Assembly: GCA_900299345.1 (NCBI GenBank)
Contig: OMJM01000042.1
Span: 1 to 64,000 of the forward strand
DNA length: 64,000 nt
From: a bacterium
Lineage (GTDB): Bacteria > Fibrobacterota > Fibrobacteria > UBA11236
Direction: 5' to 3'
Shown: positions 1 to 9,446 of the stretch, piece by piece
Numbering within the stretch: the stretch's first letter is position 1
How the letters are laid out: every line of letters starts with the position of its first letter
The notes under the pieces: model-generated
What the model was told of the DNA's origin: nothing
Database searches by the model: none
What the model saw: only the letters and a program-made list of their open reading frames with translations
Program-made: the position numbers and the translations under genes

Positions 1-879
1 ATCGGACAGGATTTTCAGAACCGCCAGACCGGCCGCGCACGCCACGGGATTGCCTCCGAATGTGGAACCGTGATCACCGGCCTTGAGCGAGGTCGCGATG
101 TTGGCGCGCACCAGCACTGCACCGAGCGGCAAACCACCGCCAAGCGGCTTGGCGAGTGTAACCAGATCCGGTTTCAAACCGAGAGCTTCGGAACCAAGGA
201 AAGTTCCCGTGCGATACAACCCAGTCTGGATTTCATCGGCGATGAGCAGCACGCCCTGCGCTTGAATCTCCTTCAACGCAGACACGACTTCGGGAGAAAC
301 GTCGATCACGCCGCCCTCGGCCAGCACCGGTTCATAGATCACCGCCGCGGTGTTGGGCCCCACGGCCTTCTTCAATGCGACCGGATCGTTCGCCGGAACC
401 GTGACGAATCCCGGCGGCAGCGGTCCGAATCCGTTCCGAATTTTATCCTGCCCCGTCGCAGCCATGGCCGCGTAGGTCCTGCCGTGGAACGAACCGACGA
501 AGCTGATGATCTCACACCGCTCCGGTTTTCCCTGCGCCACAAAAAAATGACGTGCGAACTTGAAGGCGCCTTCGTTGGCCTCGGCTCCGCTGTTACTGAA
601 GAACACCGCGTCGAATCCCGATAGCTCCACCAACCGCTCCGCCAAAGTGCGCTGCGTCGGCAGCACGTACAGATTGGAAGCGTGAAGAAACTGCCCCGCC
701 TGTTCGCGAATGGCTTCCACCACGGCGGAGTTGGCATGACCCAGGGCGTTCACCGCCACGCCGGAAACGCAGTCGAGATACCGGTTGCCTTCTGTGTCCC
801 AGATATAGGAGCCTTGGCCCCACGCAATGACGAGATCCCGTTTGCCGTAAACGCCCAGCAGATGGCCTTCATGATTCAT
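1..879 (-). CDS. argD: Acetylornithine aminotransferase, C-terminus beyond the window
   Basis: This is a class III PLP-dependent aminotransferase that converts N-acetylglutamate semialdehyde to acetylornithine in cytoplasmic arginine synthesis. The 293 visible residues include SNSGAEANEGA (about 95-105), the PLP-contacting ADEIQTG (about 214-220) and the Schiff-base lysine in LAKPLGGGLP (K244). The reading frame stays open at base 1, so roughly the last quarter lies outside the window. The ATG at 879 has AAGGAA a few bases upstream. Close relatives such as succinylornithine or GABA aminotransferase cannot be fully excluded. The SGAEANE and EIQTG context and the N-terminal length fit ArgD best. 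Confidence 0.88.
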   Translation of the reverse strand, partial: MNHEGHLLGVYGKRDLVIAWGQGSYIWDTEGNRYLDCVSGVAVNALGHANSAVVEAIREQAGQFLHASNLYVLPTQRTLAERLVELSGFDAVFFSNSGAEANEGAFKFARHFFVAQGKPERCEIISFVGSFHGRTYAAMAATGQDKIRNGFGPLPPGFVTVPANDPVALKKAVGPNTAAVIYEPVLAEGGVIDVSPEVVSALKEIQAQGVLLIADEIQTGLYRTGTFLGSEALGLKPDLVTLAKPLGGGLPLGAVLVRANIATSLKAGDHGSTFGGNPVACAAGLAVLKILSD

Positions 880-910
880 GTTTGTTCCTTCACAAAATAG
901 ACTGAAATGC

Positions 911-936
911 AAAAGGCCGCCCTGACGGGCGGCCTT
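911..936 (-). terminator. Rho-independent terminator of rpsT
   Basis: A perfect 10-bp inverted repeat (913-922 with 927-936, loop of 4) lies just past the rpsT stop codon. Read on the minus strand, the stem is GC-rich and ends in a short T run. It separates rpsT from argD downstream. Confidence 0.85.
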
Positions 937-960
937 CGCAAAAAGTGCGGACGGTTCGCC

Positions 961-1221
961 CTATTTCTTGGACGCAACGGTCAACTGGGCCTTGCGCTTG
1001 TAATTCGATGCGGTGTTCTTCGTAATGTTGCCCTGATTGCGGCGCGCAGCCTTGTCGAGCAACGAGAACAGGATGGGAAGTTCCTTGGCGGCTTCGGCCT
1101 TGCCGGCGGCTCCACGCAACTTCTTCAGGCTGGTGCGGATTTCCGCGCGGACGGCGCGGTTGACCAAACGGGCCTTCTCGGAGGTAAGAATTCTTTTTTC
1201 TGCAGACTTATGGGTAGGCAA
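961..1221 (-). CDS. rpsT: 30S ribosomal protein S20
   Basis: S20 binds 16S rRNA early in small-subunit assembly. The 86-residue protein starts MPTHKSAEKR and has the family's lysine/arginine-rich helical composition, including SYNKRKAQ-like spacing near its end. Its length is typical. The start codon is TTG (1221-1219), preceded by GAGGGG. The E. coli gene also starts with UUG, where this is tied to translational autoregulation, so the same may hold here. It stands alone with its own terminator. Confidence 0.95.
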   Translation of the reverse strand: MPTHKSAEKRILTSEKARLVNRAVRAEIRTSLKKLRGAAGKAEAAKELPILFSLLDKAARRNQGNITKNTASNYKRKAQLTVASKK

Positions 1222-1282
1222 AGGCCCCTCGCTCTTTCAAAATGGGTCGTTTAAGGTAATTAAGGCTGCCCGTGGCTGGCAA

Positions 1283-1927
1283 TCACCATAGCGGTGGAAC
1301 GCTAAAGAAGGCCAAAATCGGGCGTAAAACGGGTCCCCAAAGATCGAACCACAGGAACAGAGGCCCTCGCAGCCCCACCATGGCCGGAATAAAGAGGATC
1401 AGCAAGGGCCAGAAACCGAGCCGTTCCATGGTCCGCTCGTAGCGATCCGCCATGTCGCGGGACAGGAAGAGAGGCAGCACCTTGGAACCGTCCAAGGGGT
1501 GCAGCGGCAGCAGGTTGAACACGGCCAGACCGAAATTGATCTGGATGAAATAAATCAGCAGTTGAAACCATCCCGTACCCACAGCTTGATAACTCATCAC
1601 CTTGAACACGGCGGCGCAGATGATGCCCAATAAAAGATTGGACGCGGGACCGGCAAAAGCCACGAGAGAACCGCTGCGGCGGGGATCGTGCAGCCGCGCA
1701 TAGTTCACCGGCACGGGCTTGGCCCAGCCCAGCGGCATGCCCGTGAGGATGAGCAAGGAGCCGACGGGATCGAGATGCGCCAGCGGATTGAGCGTCATGC
1801 GTCCCATGCTCGCAGCCGTGTCGTCGCCGAGTCGGAATGCGGACCACGCGTGCGCGAACTCATGAATCGTCAGGGAAACCGTGAGCACGAAAAAGCGCAC
1901 GATGATCTCAATGGTGTCCCGTTCCAT
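1283..1927 (-). CDS. Site-2 protease family (M50) membrane metalloprotease
   Basis: An intramembrane zinc metalloprotease-like protein of about 214 residues. The zinc motif HEFAH lies at residues 22-26 in the first membrane segment. The second conserved motif, NLLPLHPLDG (about 138-147), supplies the third zinc ligand, D146. Further hydrophobic segments lie near 85-110, 120-140 and 170-190. No PDZ or CBS domain is present, so it belongs to the short M50B type whose substrates are generally unknown. The ATG at 1927 overlaps the folC stop as TGATG, which suggests translational coupling. A TTG three bases upstream is possible but less likely. Confidence 0.85.
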   Translation of the reverse strand: MERDTIEIIVRFFVLTVSLTIHEFAHAWSAFRLGDDTAASMGRMTLNPLAHLDPVGSLLILTGMPLGWAKPVPVNYARLHDPRRSGSLVAFAGPASNLLLGIICAAVFKVMSYQAVGTGWFQLLIYFIQINFGLAVFNLLPLHPLDGSKVLPLFLSRDMADRYERTMERLGFWPLLILFIPAMVGLRGPLFLWFDLWGPVLRPILAFFSVPPLW

Positions 1928-3234
1928 CAACTCTCCTCTTTCTGCATCTTCCCGAATTCCTCGAGACCACGATAGCGGGGCAAGAGTTTAGGAATTATCT
2001 CCCCCAACAGGTAGAGGGAACCGCAGAATACGGCGTAATCCACGCCTGTTCCGGAACGCAACAGCGGTTCCAGTTCTTCCCACGTAATCGTAGCTTCGCG
2101 CAAACCTGCGCTTTCCTCTGAAACCAACGCCGAGCGAAGTTCATCGGCCGTGAGCGCACGGGAAAAAATCTTGCTCAGATCGAGATAAACGATGTCGTCG
2201 GACACGGCTCTTAATTGCCGGTAAAGCGAAACGAAATCCTTGTCGCGCATGACTGCGAAGAAAAAGCGCGGCTTTCCTTTAACGTTTCCCCGCAAATGAC
2301 GGCATAGTGCTTCCACACTGGCAGCATTGTGCGCTCCATCAAGCAAGACGGGAAGAAATCCATCGCTGTGAATCCACTGCGTGCGGCCGGCAATGTGCGC
2401 CGCTTTTAACGCGGGCAGCCATCCTTCCGGAATTTGTTTGCCGAGAAAAGCCTCCAACGCCAACAGCGACAACGCGGCATTGCGGATCTGATGCGACTCC
2501 GAACGCAGATCGGATGGCAACGAATATTCACCGTGTACGCCCCGTAAGCGGAAACCTTTTTCTTCCGGGATCAAGCGATCCGTCAGATTGAAAAAAGGCG
2601 AAGCGTCCTCACGCGCTTTGGATTCCGCCAACTTGGCCAATTCGGGCCGTGACTCATCGATCACCAACGGAATGCCGGGTTTCACGATGCCGAGCTTCTC
2701 GCCCCAAATCGCCTCCAGCGTGTCCCCCAGAATCGCCGTGTGATCGAAAGAAATGGAAGTGATGACGGAGATGCGCGGTGTGACCACATTGGTCGCATCG
2801 AGCCGTCCACCCAATCCGGTTTCGAGCACCACGGCATCGCAACCGCTTTCCTTGAAGTACGCAAACGCCATGGCGGTTACGCATTCGAAGTAAGTCGGGT
2901 TGAGTTCCTCCAGAACAGGAAGTGATTTTTTCATCCATTCCACGACCCAGGCCACAGGCACAGGCTCACCGTTGACCCGGATGCGTTCACGGAAATTGAC
3001 GAGATGCGGTGAAGTGTAAAGCCCCACGCGGCGATATCCCAACATGCCGAGCATGACCGCGAGATTGGCGCACACACTTCCCTTGCCGTTCGTGCCGGCC
3101 ACATGCAGGAAGACGCCGTCTTGTTCAGGATTACCGAGAGCCTCCAGCAACCGCCGCGGACTCTCAAGTCCCAGCTTGATGGAAAACTGGTTGCGCTGGT
3201 ACAGCCACTGCAGCGCGTCGGCGTAAGACTCCAT
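1927..3234 (-). CDS. folC: Bifunctional folylpolyglutamate / dihydrofolate synthase
   Basis: An ATP-dependent Mur-ligase-family enzyme that adds glutamate to dihydropteroate and to folates. The P-loop GTNGKGS is at about 47-53, followed by LYTSPHL and the conserved LETGLGGRLDATN. LLDGAHN marks the C-terminal ligase domain. The length of about 435 residues is normal. I chose the ATG at 3234, where the protein begins MESYADAL; a TTG nine bases upstream is also in frame. It follows accD by about 28 bases, reproducing the accD-folC order found in many bacteria, and is coupled to the M50 gene downstream. Confidence 0.93.
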   Translation of the reverse strand: MESYADALQWLYQRNQFSIKLGLESPRRLLEALGNPEQDGVFLHVAGTNGKGSVCANLAVMLGMLGYRRVGLYTSPHLVNFRERIRVNGEPVPVAWVVEWMKKSLPVLEELNPTYFECVTAMAFAYFKESGCDAVVLETGLGGRLDATNVVTPRISVITSISFDHTAILGDTLEAIWGEKLGIVKPGIPLVIDESRPELAKLAESKAREDASPFFNLTDRLIPEEKGFRLRGVHGEYSLPSDLRSESHQIRNAALSLLALEAFLGKQIPEGWLPALKAAHIAGRTQWIHSDGFLPVLLDGAHNAASVEALCRHLRGNVKGKPRFFFAVMRDKDFVSLYRQLRAVSDDIVYLDLSKIFSRALTADELRSALVSEESAGLREATITWEELEPLLRSGTGVDYAVFCGSLYLLGEIIPKLLPRYRGLEEFGKMQKEES

Positions 3235-3262
3235 CCGAGTCAATCGGATCCTCTATCTGGAA

Positions 3263-4099
3263 TCAACCGAAGTGGGAAAGGATGCGTGCGATGGTTTCCT
3301 TGAGCGCGGGACGCGCCACAATGAGATCGACGAAACCCTTTTCCATCAGGAATTCAGCGCGCTGAAAACCGGGCGGCAGGGCCTGCCGGATGGTCTCGCG
3401 GATGACGCGCTCCCCGGCAAAGCCGATGAGCGCACCGGGTTCGGCAATGTGCACATCGCCCAGCATCGCGAAGCTGGCGGTGACACCGCCCATGGTGGGA
3501 TTCGTCAGCACCGAAATAAACGGAAGTTTCGCCTCATTCAGCTGGGCGATGCAGGCAGAGGTGTTGGCCATTTGCATCAGCGACAAGACGCCTTCCTGCA
3601 TGCGGGCGCCTCCGGAAGCGGAAACGATCACAGCGGGCACCTTGAGCGCCAGCGCCTTACGAAACACGCGGGCAATCTTTTCGCCTTCCACCGAGCCCAT
3701 GGAACCGCCGATGAAGCGGAAGTCCATGACACCCAATGCGATTTTGCGGCTTTCGATGTCCCCGGTGCCCGACAACACCCCTGAGTTCGTCCCGGTGTTC
3801 TTTTCCGCGTCAGCCAGGCTGGCGCTGTATTTCTTCTTGGCAGCGAACTTGAGGGGATCCACCGAACGCAAGTTCGCGTCCATGGGTTGCCAGGTGCCCT
3901 CGTCAATCAGAAGCTTGACGTATTCCCCGGCTCCCACCCGAAAATGATGGCCGCAATGCTGGCACACATTGAGATTCTGGGCGAGTTCCTTGCGGTAAAG
4001 GACTTCCTTGCAGCCCTCGCACTTGACCCACAAATCAACGGGAGTGTCCTTCTTGACGAAGGTGCCAATGCCTGATTTAGCCTTGCGAAACCATTCCAT
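3263..4099 (-). CDS. accD: Acetyl-CoA carboxylase carboxyltransferase subunit beta
   Basis: AccD forms the carboxyltransferase with AccA and makes malonyl-CoA for fatty acid synthesis. The N-terminal zinc ribbon is complete (C27, C30, C46, C49). The crotonase-like core shows SASGGARMQEG and the later PTMGGVTASFAMLGD stretch. Its 278 residues match the family. No accA is visible in the window. The gene leads an apparent accD-folC-M50 transcription unit. Confidence 0.95.
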   Translation of the reverse strand: MEWFRKAKSGIGTFVKKDTPVDLWVKCEGCKEVLYRKELAQNLNVCQHCGHHFRVGAGEYVKLLIDEGTWQPMDANLRSVDPLKFAAKKKYSASLADAEKNTGTNSGVLSGTGDIESRKIALGVMDFRFIGGSMGSVEGEKIARVFRKALALKVPAVIVSASGGARMQEGVLSLMQMANTSACIAQLNEAKLPFISVLTNPTMGGVTASFAMLGDVHIAEPGALIGFAGERVIRETIRQALPPGFQRAEFLMEKGFVDLIVARPALKETIARILSHFG

Positions 4100-4102
4100 G
4101 AT

Positions 4103-4735
4103 TCAAATCACCGGGGAATCGTAAGATAGCCTATGGGTTGGCGCATGTCCACCATGATGACCGGCGCGAACCGGATTTGCATGCGGTTTGGGAGGCAATG
4201 CCACGCTCCAATAGATGTATGTGCTCCATGCCATGGGCGGGGCGCGAAAGCTGAGTTTCTCGACGAGGTTTCGCGGCGCGGCGTGCGTCAACCGGGGAAC
4301 AAACGGCTCGTGCAGCATGTCGATCTCTCCGGGGCGCGGACGCCGGTTCCCCTTGCGGTTGTTGCAATGCATGCATGCGGTAACCACATTGTCCCACGAC
4401 GTCTTGCCACCCTGCGAACGCGGAATGACATGATCGATAGTGAAACTCGACAATGAAATTTTCTGACCGCAATACACACAGAGTCCACCGTCGCGTCCAT
4501 AAAGGTTGCGGCGCGTGAGCGGAAGCACGTGGGTGAAATTTCGCGGCATGCTGCGCACATCCAGACATTGCACCACGCTGGGCATGGCGAGCGTCAATCG
4601 GGGGGAATGAATGAAACGATCCTCGTAGCTGGCCAGAATTTCCGCCCTGCCGAGAGCCCAAAGGGTGACCGCTTTCCGCCAGGAAATGATGTCCATGGGA
4701 ATACCCGCCAGATTCAGGGCCAACGCGTCCAGCAT
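4103..4735 (-). CDS. HNH endonuclease family protein
   Basis: A chromosomal HNH nuclease of about 210 residues. The zinc/HNH core has CVYC (C86, C89), the catalytic TIDHVIPRS segment (D101-H102), SWDNVVTAC and CNNRKGNR. This matches the stand-alone McrA-like family with a conserved N-terminal extension such as ALNLAGIPMDIISWRKAV. The ATG at 4735 was chosen because GAGAGGGACGG precedes it and the family's N-terminus starts there; ATG 4762 and GTG 4786 are alternatives. It ends 3 bases before accD begins. The biological role of this family is not established. Confidence 0.75.
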   Translation of the reverse strand: MLDALALNLAGIPMDIISWRKAVTLWALGRAEILASYEDRFIHSPRLTLAMPSVVQCLDVRSMPRNFTHVLPLTRRNLYGRDGGLCVYCGQKISLSSFTIDHVIPRSQGGKTSWDNVVTACMHCNNRKGNRRPRPGEIDMLHEPFVPRLTHAAPRNLVEKLSFRAPPMAWSTYIYWSVALPPKPHANPVRAGHHGGHAPTHRLSYDSPVI

Positions 4736-4786
4736 TCCGTCCCTCTCAGCCGATGGGCTCATAGTAGTAAAGGGGAGGATCAACAC

Positions 4787-4820
4787 AAAAAAAGCGCCCG
4801 CCGTTGAGGGCGAGCGCTTT
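4787..4820 (-). terminator. Strong rho-independent terminator after the MFS gene
   Basis: On the minus strand a 12-bp stem (one G-T wobble, 6-base loop) between about 4791 and 4820 runs directly into seven T residues. It lies about 30 bases past the stop of the MFS transporter. It also shields the HNH-accD-folC unit from read-through. Confidence 0.9.
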
Positions 4821-4851
4821 GGGATTAATCAGAAAGAACGACGGGGTTACG

Positions 4852-6411
4852 TCATTTTTCCTCATCGATATGAACCGCCTTGTAACCGCCTATGGACTTA
4901 AAGTAGAGAAGCATCAGAAGGTAAATCACCGCCATGCTCAGAGGGATGAAGGAATCCGCAGTAAGCGTTTTGCGGTCACCGGTTTGATCGGCCATGACAA
5001 TAGCCTCCTGCTCCGGAGAGCGGGCTTCCTTGGCAACAGCCTTGGCTTCAGCGAGCTTCTTGCCATCAATGGCATTTACCGGCTCCAGGAACAGGAACTT
5101 GGACGGGGTCTCGGCCTTCACCTGTTCGTACACCGCAGGATTGGAGTTATTCAAGGTCTGGCTGGAAAAGCGATCCTTGGAATAGCCCAAACCAGGGCCG
5201 CCGATCAAGCCGGCGGACAGCATGCCGATTCCACCCATCATCGAAATTGCGATAGCACCCGTACGCGGGAAGCGATCCGAGGCCACAGCCAACATCGTGG
5301 GCCAGAAGAACGTCTTACCCAAGGCGTAGATGCCCAAGGCCAGCAACGCGATTCCGAAAGTCTGCATGCCACTTGCGAAACGAAGGCCGACGACGGCCAA
5401 GATGGCGCTAAGCAGGAGCAGCCCCACGGGAGAAAGCTTCAGGTTTTTCTCGATGAAGTTGGCGCAAAAGCGGAGGCCAAACATGATCGCGGAGGTCCAG
5501 ATAAACAGGTACTTACCCTGCTCTGAAGTAAACAGGTTTCCCGTGATATTCTGAATCCAGCCATCCGTGCCAAGTTCCACAGCACCGACCAACAGGTGGG
5601 CGACGAAGAGGAAGAAGAGCAGGAAGGAGCCGATGGAGAATTTCGTGATGATGCCCACACCGATCAAGAGGAGGCCCGCAATGCCATAGGCCACTCCGGC
5701 GGGCAAACCAAGCGTGCCGCCGAAGAACAGTGAGAGCAGATAGCACACGACAAGGGCGCCGAGGATGCCCACATCCTTGAACATTTCGCCCAACTTGGCG
5801 CCTTTTTGCGAAGCTTCGGACTTTGGAAAGGTTTGCCCCATGAACAGAATACCGTAAACGATTGTGGGGATGAGGTAGAGTGAAAGCTGAACTTTCCATC
5901 CAACCTTGAGCTTGTCATCAAGAATCCATCCAACGATGGCACCCGCAACCATGCCCGCAGGCCAGCTGGCGTGGAGGATATTGAGAAAGTGCGTTCGGTT
6001 CTTGGGGAATATCGTGGCTACCAAGGGATTGGCCACGCCTTCAAGGGTTCCGTTCGCAAATGCGAAGATGAACATGCCCCATGTCAGGAAATGGGCGGCA
6101 TTTTCGGGAGTGGTTGCCGCAAACGTCACTAACGCCGAAAGGACATGCAACGCAAAGGCGACCAGCACCATTTTGCCGTAACCGATCTTGTCCACTATCA
6201 TGCCCGTAATGATGATGCCGAAACAGAAGCCGGTGAACCCCGCCCCACCAATGGCACCCAGTTGGGTTGCAGTAAAGCCGAACTCGCTGGCCCAGTTGTC
6301 AAAAATACCGCCACGCAGGGCGAAGCCTGTACCAGCCGCCATGATGGCCATGAAGCCGGCTAACAGCAGTCGGCTGGAGTTGGGCACAATACCTTCGGTT
6401 TTTGCTGACAT
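4852..6411 (-). CDS. Major facilitator superfamily transporter
   Basis: A 519-residue integral membrane protein with about twelve hydrophobic segments. The MFS loop motif between helices 2 and 3 is recognisable as [12 protein letters not shown] (about 70-82). A long hydrophilic stretch near 420-480, rich in Lys, Glu and Ala, precedes the last helix pair. That is unusual and probably forms a cytoplasmic or periplasmic loop. The substrate cannot be read from the sequence; sugar or nucleoside porters are the closest guess. It is transcribed alone and ends in a strong terminator. Confidence 0.75.
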   Translation of the reverse strand: MSAKTEGIVPNSSRLLLAGFMAIMAAGTGFALRGGIFDNWASEFGFTATQLGAIGGAGFTGFCFGIIITGMIVDKIGYGKMVLVAFALHVLSALVTFAATTPENAAHFLTWGMFIFAFANGTLEGVANPLVATIFPKNRTHFLNILHASWPAGMVAGAIVGWILDDKLKVGWKVQLSLYLIPTIVYGILFMGQTFPKSEASQKGAKLGEMFKDVGILGALVVCYLLSLFFGGTLGLPAGVAYGIAGLLLIGVGIITKFSIGSFLLFFLFVAHLLVGAVELGTDGWIQNITGNLFTSEQGKYLFIWTSAIMFGLRFCANFIEKNLKLSPVGLLLLSAILAVVGLRFASGMQTFGIALLALGIYALGKTFFWPTMLAVASDRFPRTGAIAISMMGGIGMLSAGLIGGPGLGYSKDRFSSQTLNNSNPAVYEQVKAETPSKFLFLEPVNAIDGKKLAEAKAVAKEARSPEQEAIVMADQTGDRKTLTADSFIPLSMAVIYLLMLLYFKSIGGYKAVHIDEEK

Positions 6412-6576
6412 ATTTTCGTCTCGCTTTGGTTAGAGGTGGCTTGCTGACAGAAAAAGGATGCCTTAATGTACTGCTATCCGTTTGGCCGGGCATGAGGCTT
6501 TCGACATTTTTTTCATAAAAAGTTTAGCCATCAATCTTTGATAGGCGTTTCCACACAGGTTGTGGATAACTTGCTT

Positions 6577-7407
6577 TCAATGAAGGAAATAGAACACGAC
6601 AACCGCCACGAAAATCCTGTACCAAGCAAAGAGCGAAAGCGAATGGCGGGTTAAATATCGCAAAAGAAACCGGATGGAAACCCAGGCTACCAGCCATGAA
6701 ACCAGAAACCCAACCGTGAAATACCCGATGTCCGCCGCCTCGAGGAGACTGCGGCTTTTGTAAAGGTCGTAGCATGTGGCCGCCCCGATAATGGGAACAG
6801 CCGCCAGGAAGGAATACTCGGCCGCAGCTTCCCTGGACAAACCGAGTGCCATGCCTCCGACGATGGTAGAAGAAGAGCGGGACATTCCCGGCCAAAGAGC
6901 CAGGCATTGAAAGCAGCCTATCCCCAAGGCTTGTTTCCATGTAATGGATTCCACGGAAAGAGTGGCGGATTTGCGTTTGAACTTTTCGACCAGCAGCATG
7001 AGTATGGCGCCAACCAGTAATCCCATGGCCACAGTCGCAGGTGTAAACAAGTGTTCCTTGATGGCATGATGGGCCAGTTTACCCAAGACGAGCCCCGGCA
7101 AGGAGGTCGCCAACAGCAACAACAGTCCCCGTTTACCGGAAAAATCTGCTCCTTGTCCTTCGGACTTTTGAAGTTTGATGAGGGACGTAAACCTGCTCCA
7201 AAACACCCCAACCACGGCGAGAATGGCTCCCAACTGGATGAAAATCTCAAATGTCTCTGCGCGTGGGCCGGCAAAACCCAAGACGTGACCGACAATGATC
7301 AAATGGCCGGTGGAAGATACGGGAACATACTCGGTCAGTCCTTCGACCACACCCAAGATGACTGCAATTAAAAACACGACGGGCAAAATAATCATTGCGG
7401 CCAACAT
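6577..7407 (-). CDS. uppP: Undecaprenyl-diphosphate phosphatase
   Basis: UppP (BacA) dephosphorylates undecaprenyl diphosphate to recycle the lipid carrier for peptidoglycan and other surface polymers. The signature GLTEYVPVSSTGHL is at about 23-36, and the second motif GMSRSSSTIVGG lies in the middle of the protein. About eight hydrophobic segments and 276 residues fit the family. The ATG at 7407 is preceded by AAAGG; an in-frame ATG four codons later is an alternative. It diverges from the potassium channel gene with only 13 bases between start codons, so their control regions must overlap. Confidence 0.94.
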   Translation of the reverse strand: MLAAMIILPVVFLIAVILGVVEGLTEYVPVSSTGHLIIVGHVLGFAGPRAETFEIFIQLGAILAVVGVFWSRFTSLIKLQKSEGQGADFSGKRGLLLLLATSLPGLVLGKLAHHAIKEHLFTPATVAMGLLVGAILMLLVEKFKRKSATLSVESITWKQALGIGCFQCLALWPGMSRSSSTIVGGMALGLSREAAAEYSFLAAVPIIGAATCYDLYKSRSLLEAADIGYFTVGFLVSWLVAWVSIRFLLRYLTRHSLSLFAWYRIFVAVVVFYFLH

Positions 7408-7420
7408 TTACCTTTGCCAC

Positions 7421-8380
7421 ATGTCCCGCCCACCGGTAAACGACTACGGATTTTCCACCCAGGTCGGTGCGCCGGGTGCGCGGTTGATCAATCCGGACGG
7501 TTCGTTCAACGTGGTCCGGCGTGGGCTTGCGTTCTCCGAATCCTTCAGCATCTATCACAGCCTTATCAACATGCCGTGGAAGGCATTTTACGCGGTCGTG
7601 TTCTGCGCCTACTTCTGCGTCAATTCCCTGTTCTCTTTGCTTTACCTTGCGTTGGGGATTTCCCATCTCGAAGGCACGTCCGGAACGACCGCATGGCAAC
7701 ATTTTGCCGACGCATTTTTCTTCAGTTCCCAGACCTTGACCACGGTCGGATATGGTCACGTTCATCCCGCCGGGTTCTGGACCAGTGCGCTTGCCGCCTT
7801 TGAATCCATGTGCGGTCTCCTGGCATTCGCCATCGCCACAGGACTGCTCTTCGCCCGTTTTTCGCGCCCCCAGGCCAAGATCGTCCACAGTGATTCTGCA
7901 TTGATTGCCCCTTACCGCGATGGACGGGGGTTCATGCTGCGCATCGCGAACGCCCGCAAGCATCCGTTGATCGAGGTCGAGGTGCAGGTTGGCTTGTCCT
8001 GGATTCCTCACGGTGAAAACAAGCGGCACTTTCATGAACTGCCGCTGGAGCGCCACAAAATCAATTTCTTTGCCCTGACATGGACGATTGTGCATCCCAT
8101 TGACGAGCGCAGCCCTTTGGCGAGCATGACTCCAGCGCAATTAGTCGATGTTGACGGGGAATTCTTCGTCTGGATCAAGGCCTATGACGAAAGCTTCAAC
8201 CAGACCGTTTATGCCCGCTTCTCATACAAACCGGGTGAGGTGGTGTGGGGAGCGCGTTTTGTCCGCGCTTTCAGCCACGAAGCCAACGGCATCACCTATG
8301 TGGATCTTCACCGCCTGAGTCAGTACGAGGAAGCAATACTGCCTCCGGCCACTTCAGTGGGAAAACCCTCCAGCGGTTAG
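7421..8380 (+). CDS. Inward-rectifier type (KirBac) potassium channel
   Basis: A prokaryotic Kir channel of about 320 residues. An amphipathic slide region (about 40-55) precedes TM1 (about 57-80). The pore helix and selectivity filter TLTTVGYG (about 105-112) are followed by TM2 (about 120-143). A C-terminal immunoglobulin-like cytoplasmic domain carries the family's RIANARKHPLIEV stretch. The filter is followed by His where many KirBacs have Asp. I chose the ATG at 7421 because upstream residues in this frame are not Kir-like. The last 27 bases overlap the 3' end of thiL on the other strand. Confidence 0.88.
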   Translation: MSRPPVNDYGFSTQVGAPGARLINPDGSFNVVRRGLAFSESFSIYHSLINMPWKAFYAVVFCAYFCVNSLFSLLYLALGISHLEGTSGTTAWQHFADAFFFSSQTLTTVGYGHVHPAGFWTSALAAFESMCGLLAFAIATGLLFARFSRPQAKIVHSDSALIAPYRDGRGFMLRIANARKHPLIEVEVQVGLSWIPHGENKRHFHELPLERHKINFFALTWTIVHPIDERSPLASMTPAQLVDVDGEFFVWIKAYDESFNQTVYARFSYKPGEVVWGARFVRAFSHEANGITYVDLHRLSQYEEAILPPATSVGKPSSG

Positions 8381-9310
8381 CGGAGAGGTTTTCCCGTTCT
8401 CGGTTAAGAACACGCCCTCCCCCTTCTCCACAATGCCGATTTCGGCAACCGGGGTGATCATTCGCATCCGACTCAGTTCATCTGAAGAAAAATCTCCGCT
8501 GAAAAGAAGCTGATACTCTTCACCACCGTTGAGAACAAAATCGCGCGCTTCTTTCTTGTTATCCCATGTCCCCAGTTCCGGATGCACGGGGAGCTTTTCC
8601 CAATCAACGCGCAAACCACAACGGGATTGGCGAGAAAGATGCCACAACTCAGAAGACAACCCGTCGCTGATGTCAATGGCGGCAACCTGCTTGTTCAACC
8701 CACCAAGAAAGGGTCCCAATTCCAGCGGTGGTTCCGGCGAAAGATGGAGGTCCGTCAAAACTCCCCGCTCCCCTTTCTGGAGCAGCCTTAATCCCGCCGC
8801 TGAGCCGCCCAAATATCCGCTCACGTAAACCCGGTGATCCGGCTGGCAATTGGAACGGAGGAGCGGCAGCCCTTCCACCTCGCCCAATACAGTGAAAGAA
8901 AAAAAGCTCGTGTCGGTTGTCCGAATCGTATCTCCTCCGGAAACCTCAAACCGGCGTTCCTTTTCGAGCTCCCGCAGCACGGCTCCCAGCTTTTCAAACG
9001 TCACGCTTTCCCACTCGGAACGTGCTCCCAGATTCAAAAAAGCGTGACGACTGCGCCCGCCCATGGCATTGATGTCGGAGAGATTGGCCAACAGCGCTTT
9101 GCGCAAGGCTTTCTCAGGAGTCGCCCAATCCAGACGATAGTGAACCCCTTCCGAGCTGGCGTCCGATGTAACAGCCCAAAGTACCCCGGGTTTTGGCTCA
9201 AAAAGGAAGGTGTCGTCTCCCAAACCCCGTCCGTCACGACGAAACCGATCGTCACCGAACATCTTTTCAATGAGTGAAAATTCAGTTCCGGGAGCAAAAA
9301 ACTTGTTCAC
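8354..9310 (-). CDS. thiL: Thiamine-monophosphate kinase
   Basis: ThiL phosphorylates thiamine monophosphate to the cofactor thiamine diphosphate. Family landmarks are GLGDDTFLF near residue 30, LANLSDINAMGG (about 75-87), the glycine-rich VSGGDTIR and AAIDISDGLS. The 318 residues match the family. The start is GTG at 9310, with no strong ribosome site visible. It converges on and overlaps the channel gene. The only other thiamine-type gene in the window is a distant thiS. Confidence 0.9.
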   Translation of the reverse strand: MNKFFAPGTEFSLIEKMFGDDRFRRDGRGLGDDTFLFEPKPGVLWAVTSDASSEGVHYRLDWATPEKALRKALLANLSDINAMGGRSRHAFLNLGARSEWESVTFEKLGAVLRELEKERRFEVSGGDTIRTTDTSFFSFTVLGEVEGLPLLRSNCQPDHRVYVSGYLGGSAAGLRLLQKGERGVLTDLHLSPEPPLELGPFLGGLNKQVAAIDISDGLSSELWHLSRQSRCGLRVDWEKLPVHPELGTWDNKKEARDFVLNGGEEYQLLFSGDFSSDELSRMRMITPVAEIGIVEKGEGVFLTENGKTSPLTAGGFSH

Positions 9311-9446
9311 AGTCGGAAACTAAGATTTTCGGCCAAAAACGGTAACAGCCGACTGCATTTCCGGCATTTTCTTACAGCGAAAAAATGCTTGAAACGCTAT
9401 TTTATGAGGGCTGAAAAGGCATATCGCAAAACAAGAGAGGGTTTTC

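Noticed and set aside
6561-6569. An exact DnaA-box 9-mer (TTATCCACA on the minus strand) between the MFS gene and uppP
   Set aside because: A single copy with no AT-rich unwinding region or dnaA/dnaN genes nearby; one match can occur by chance.
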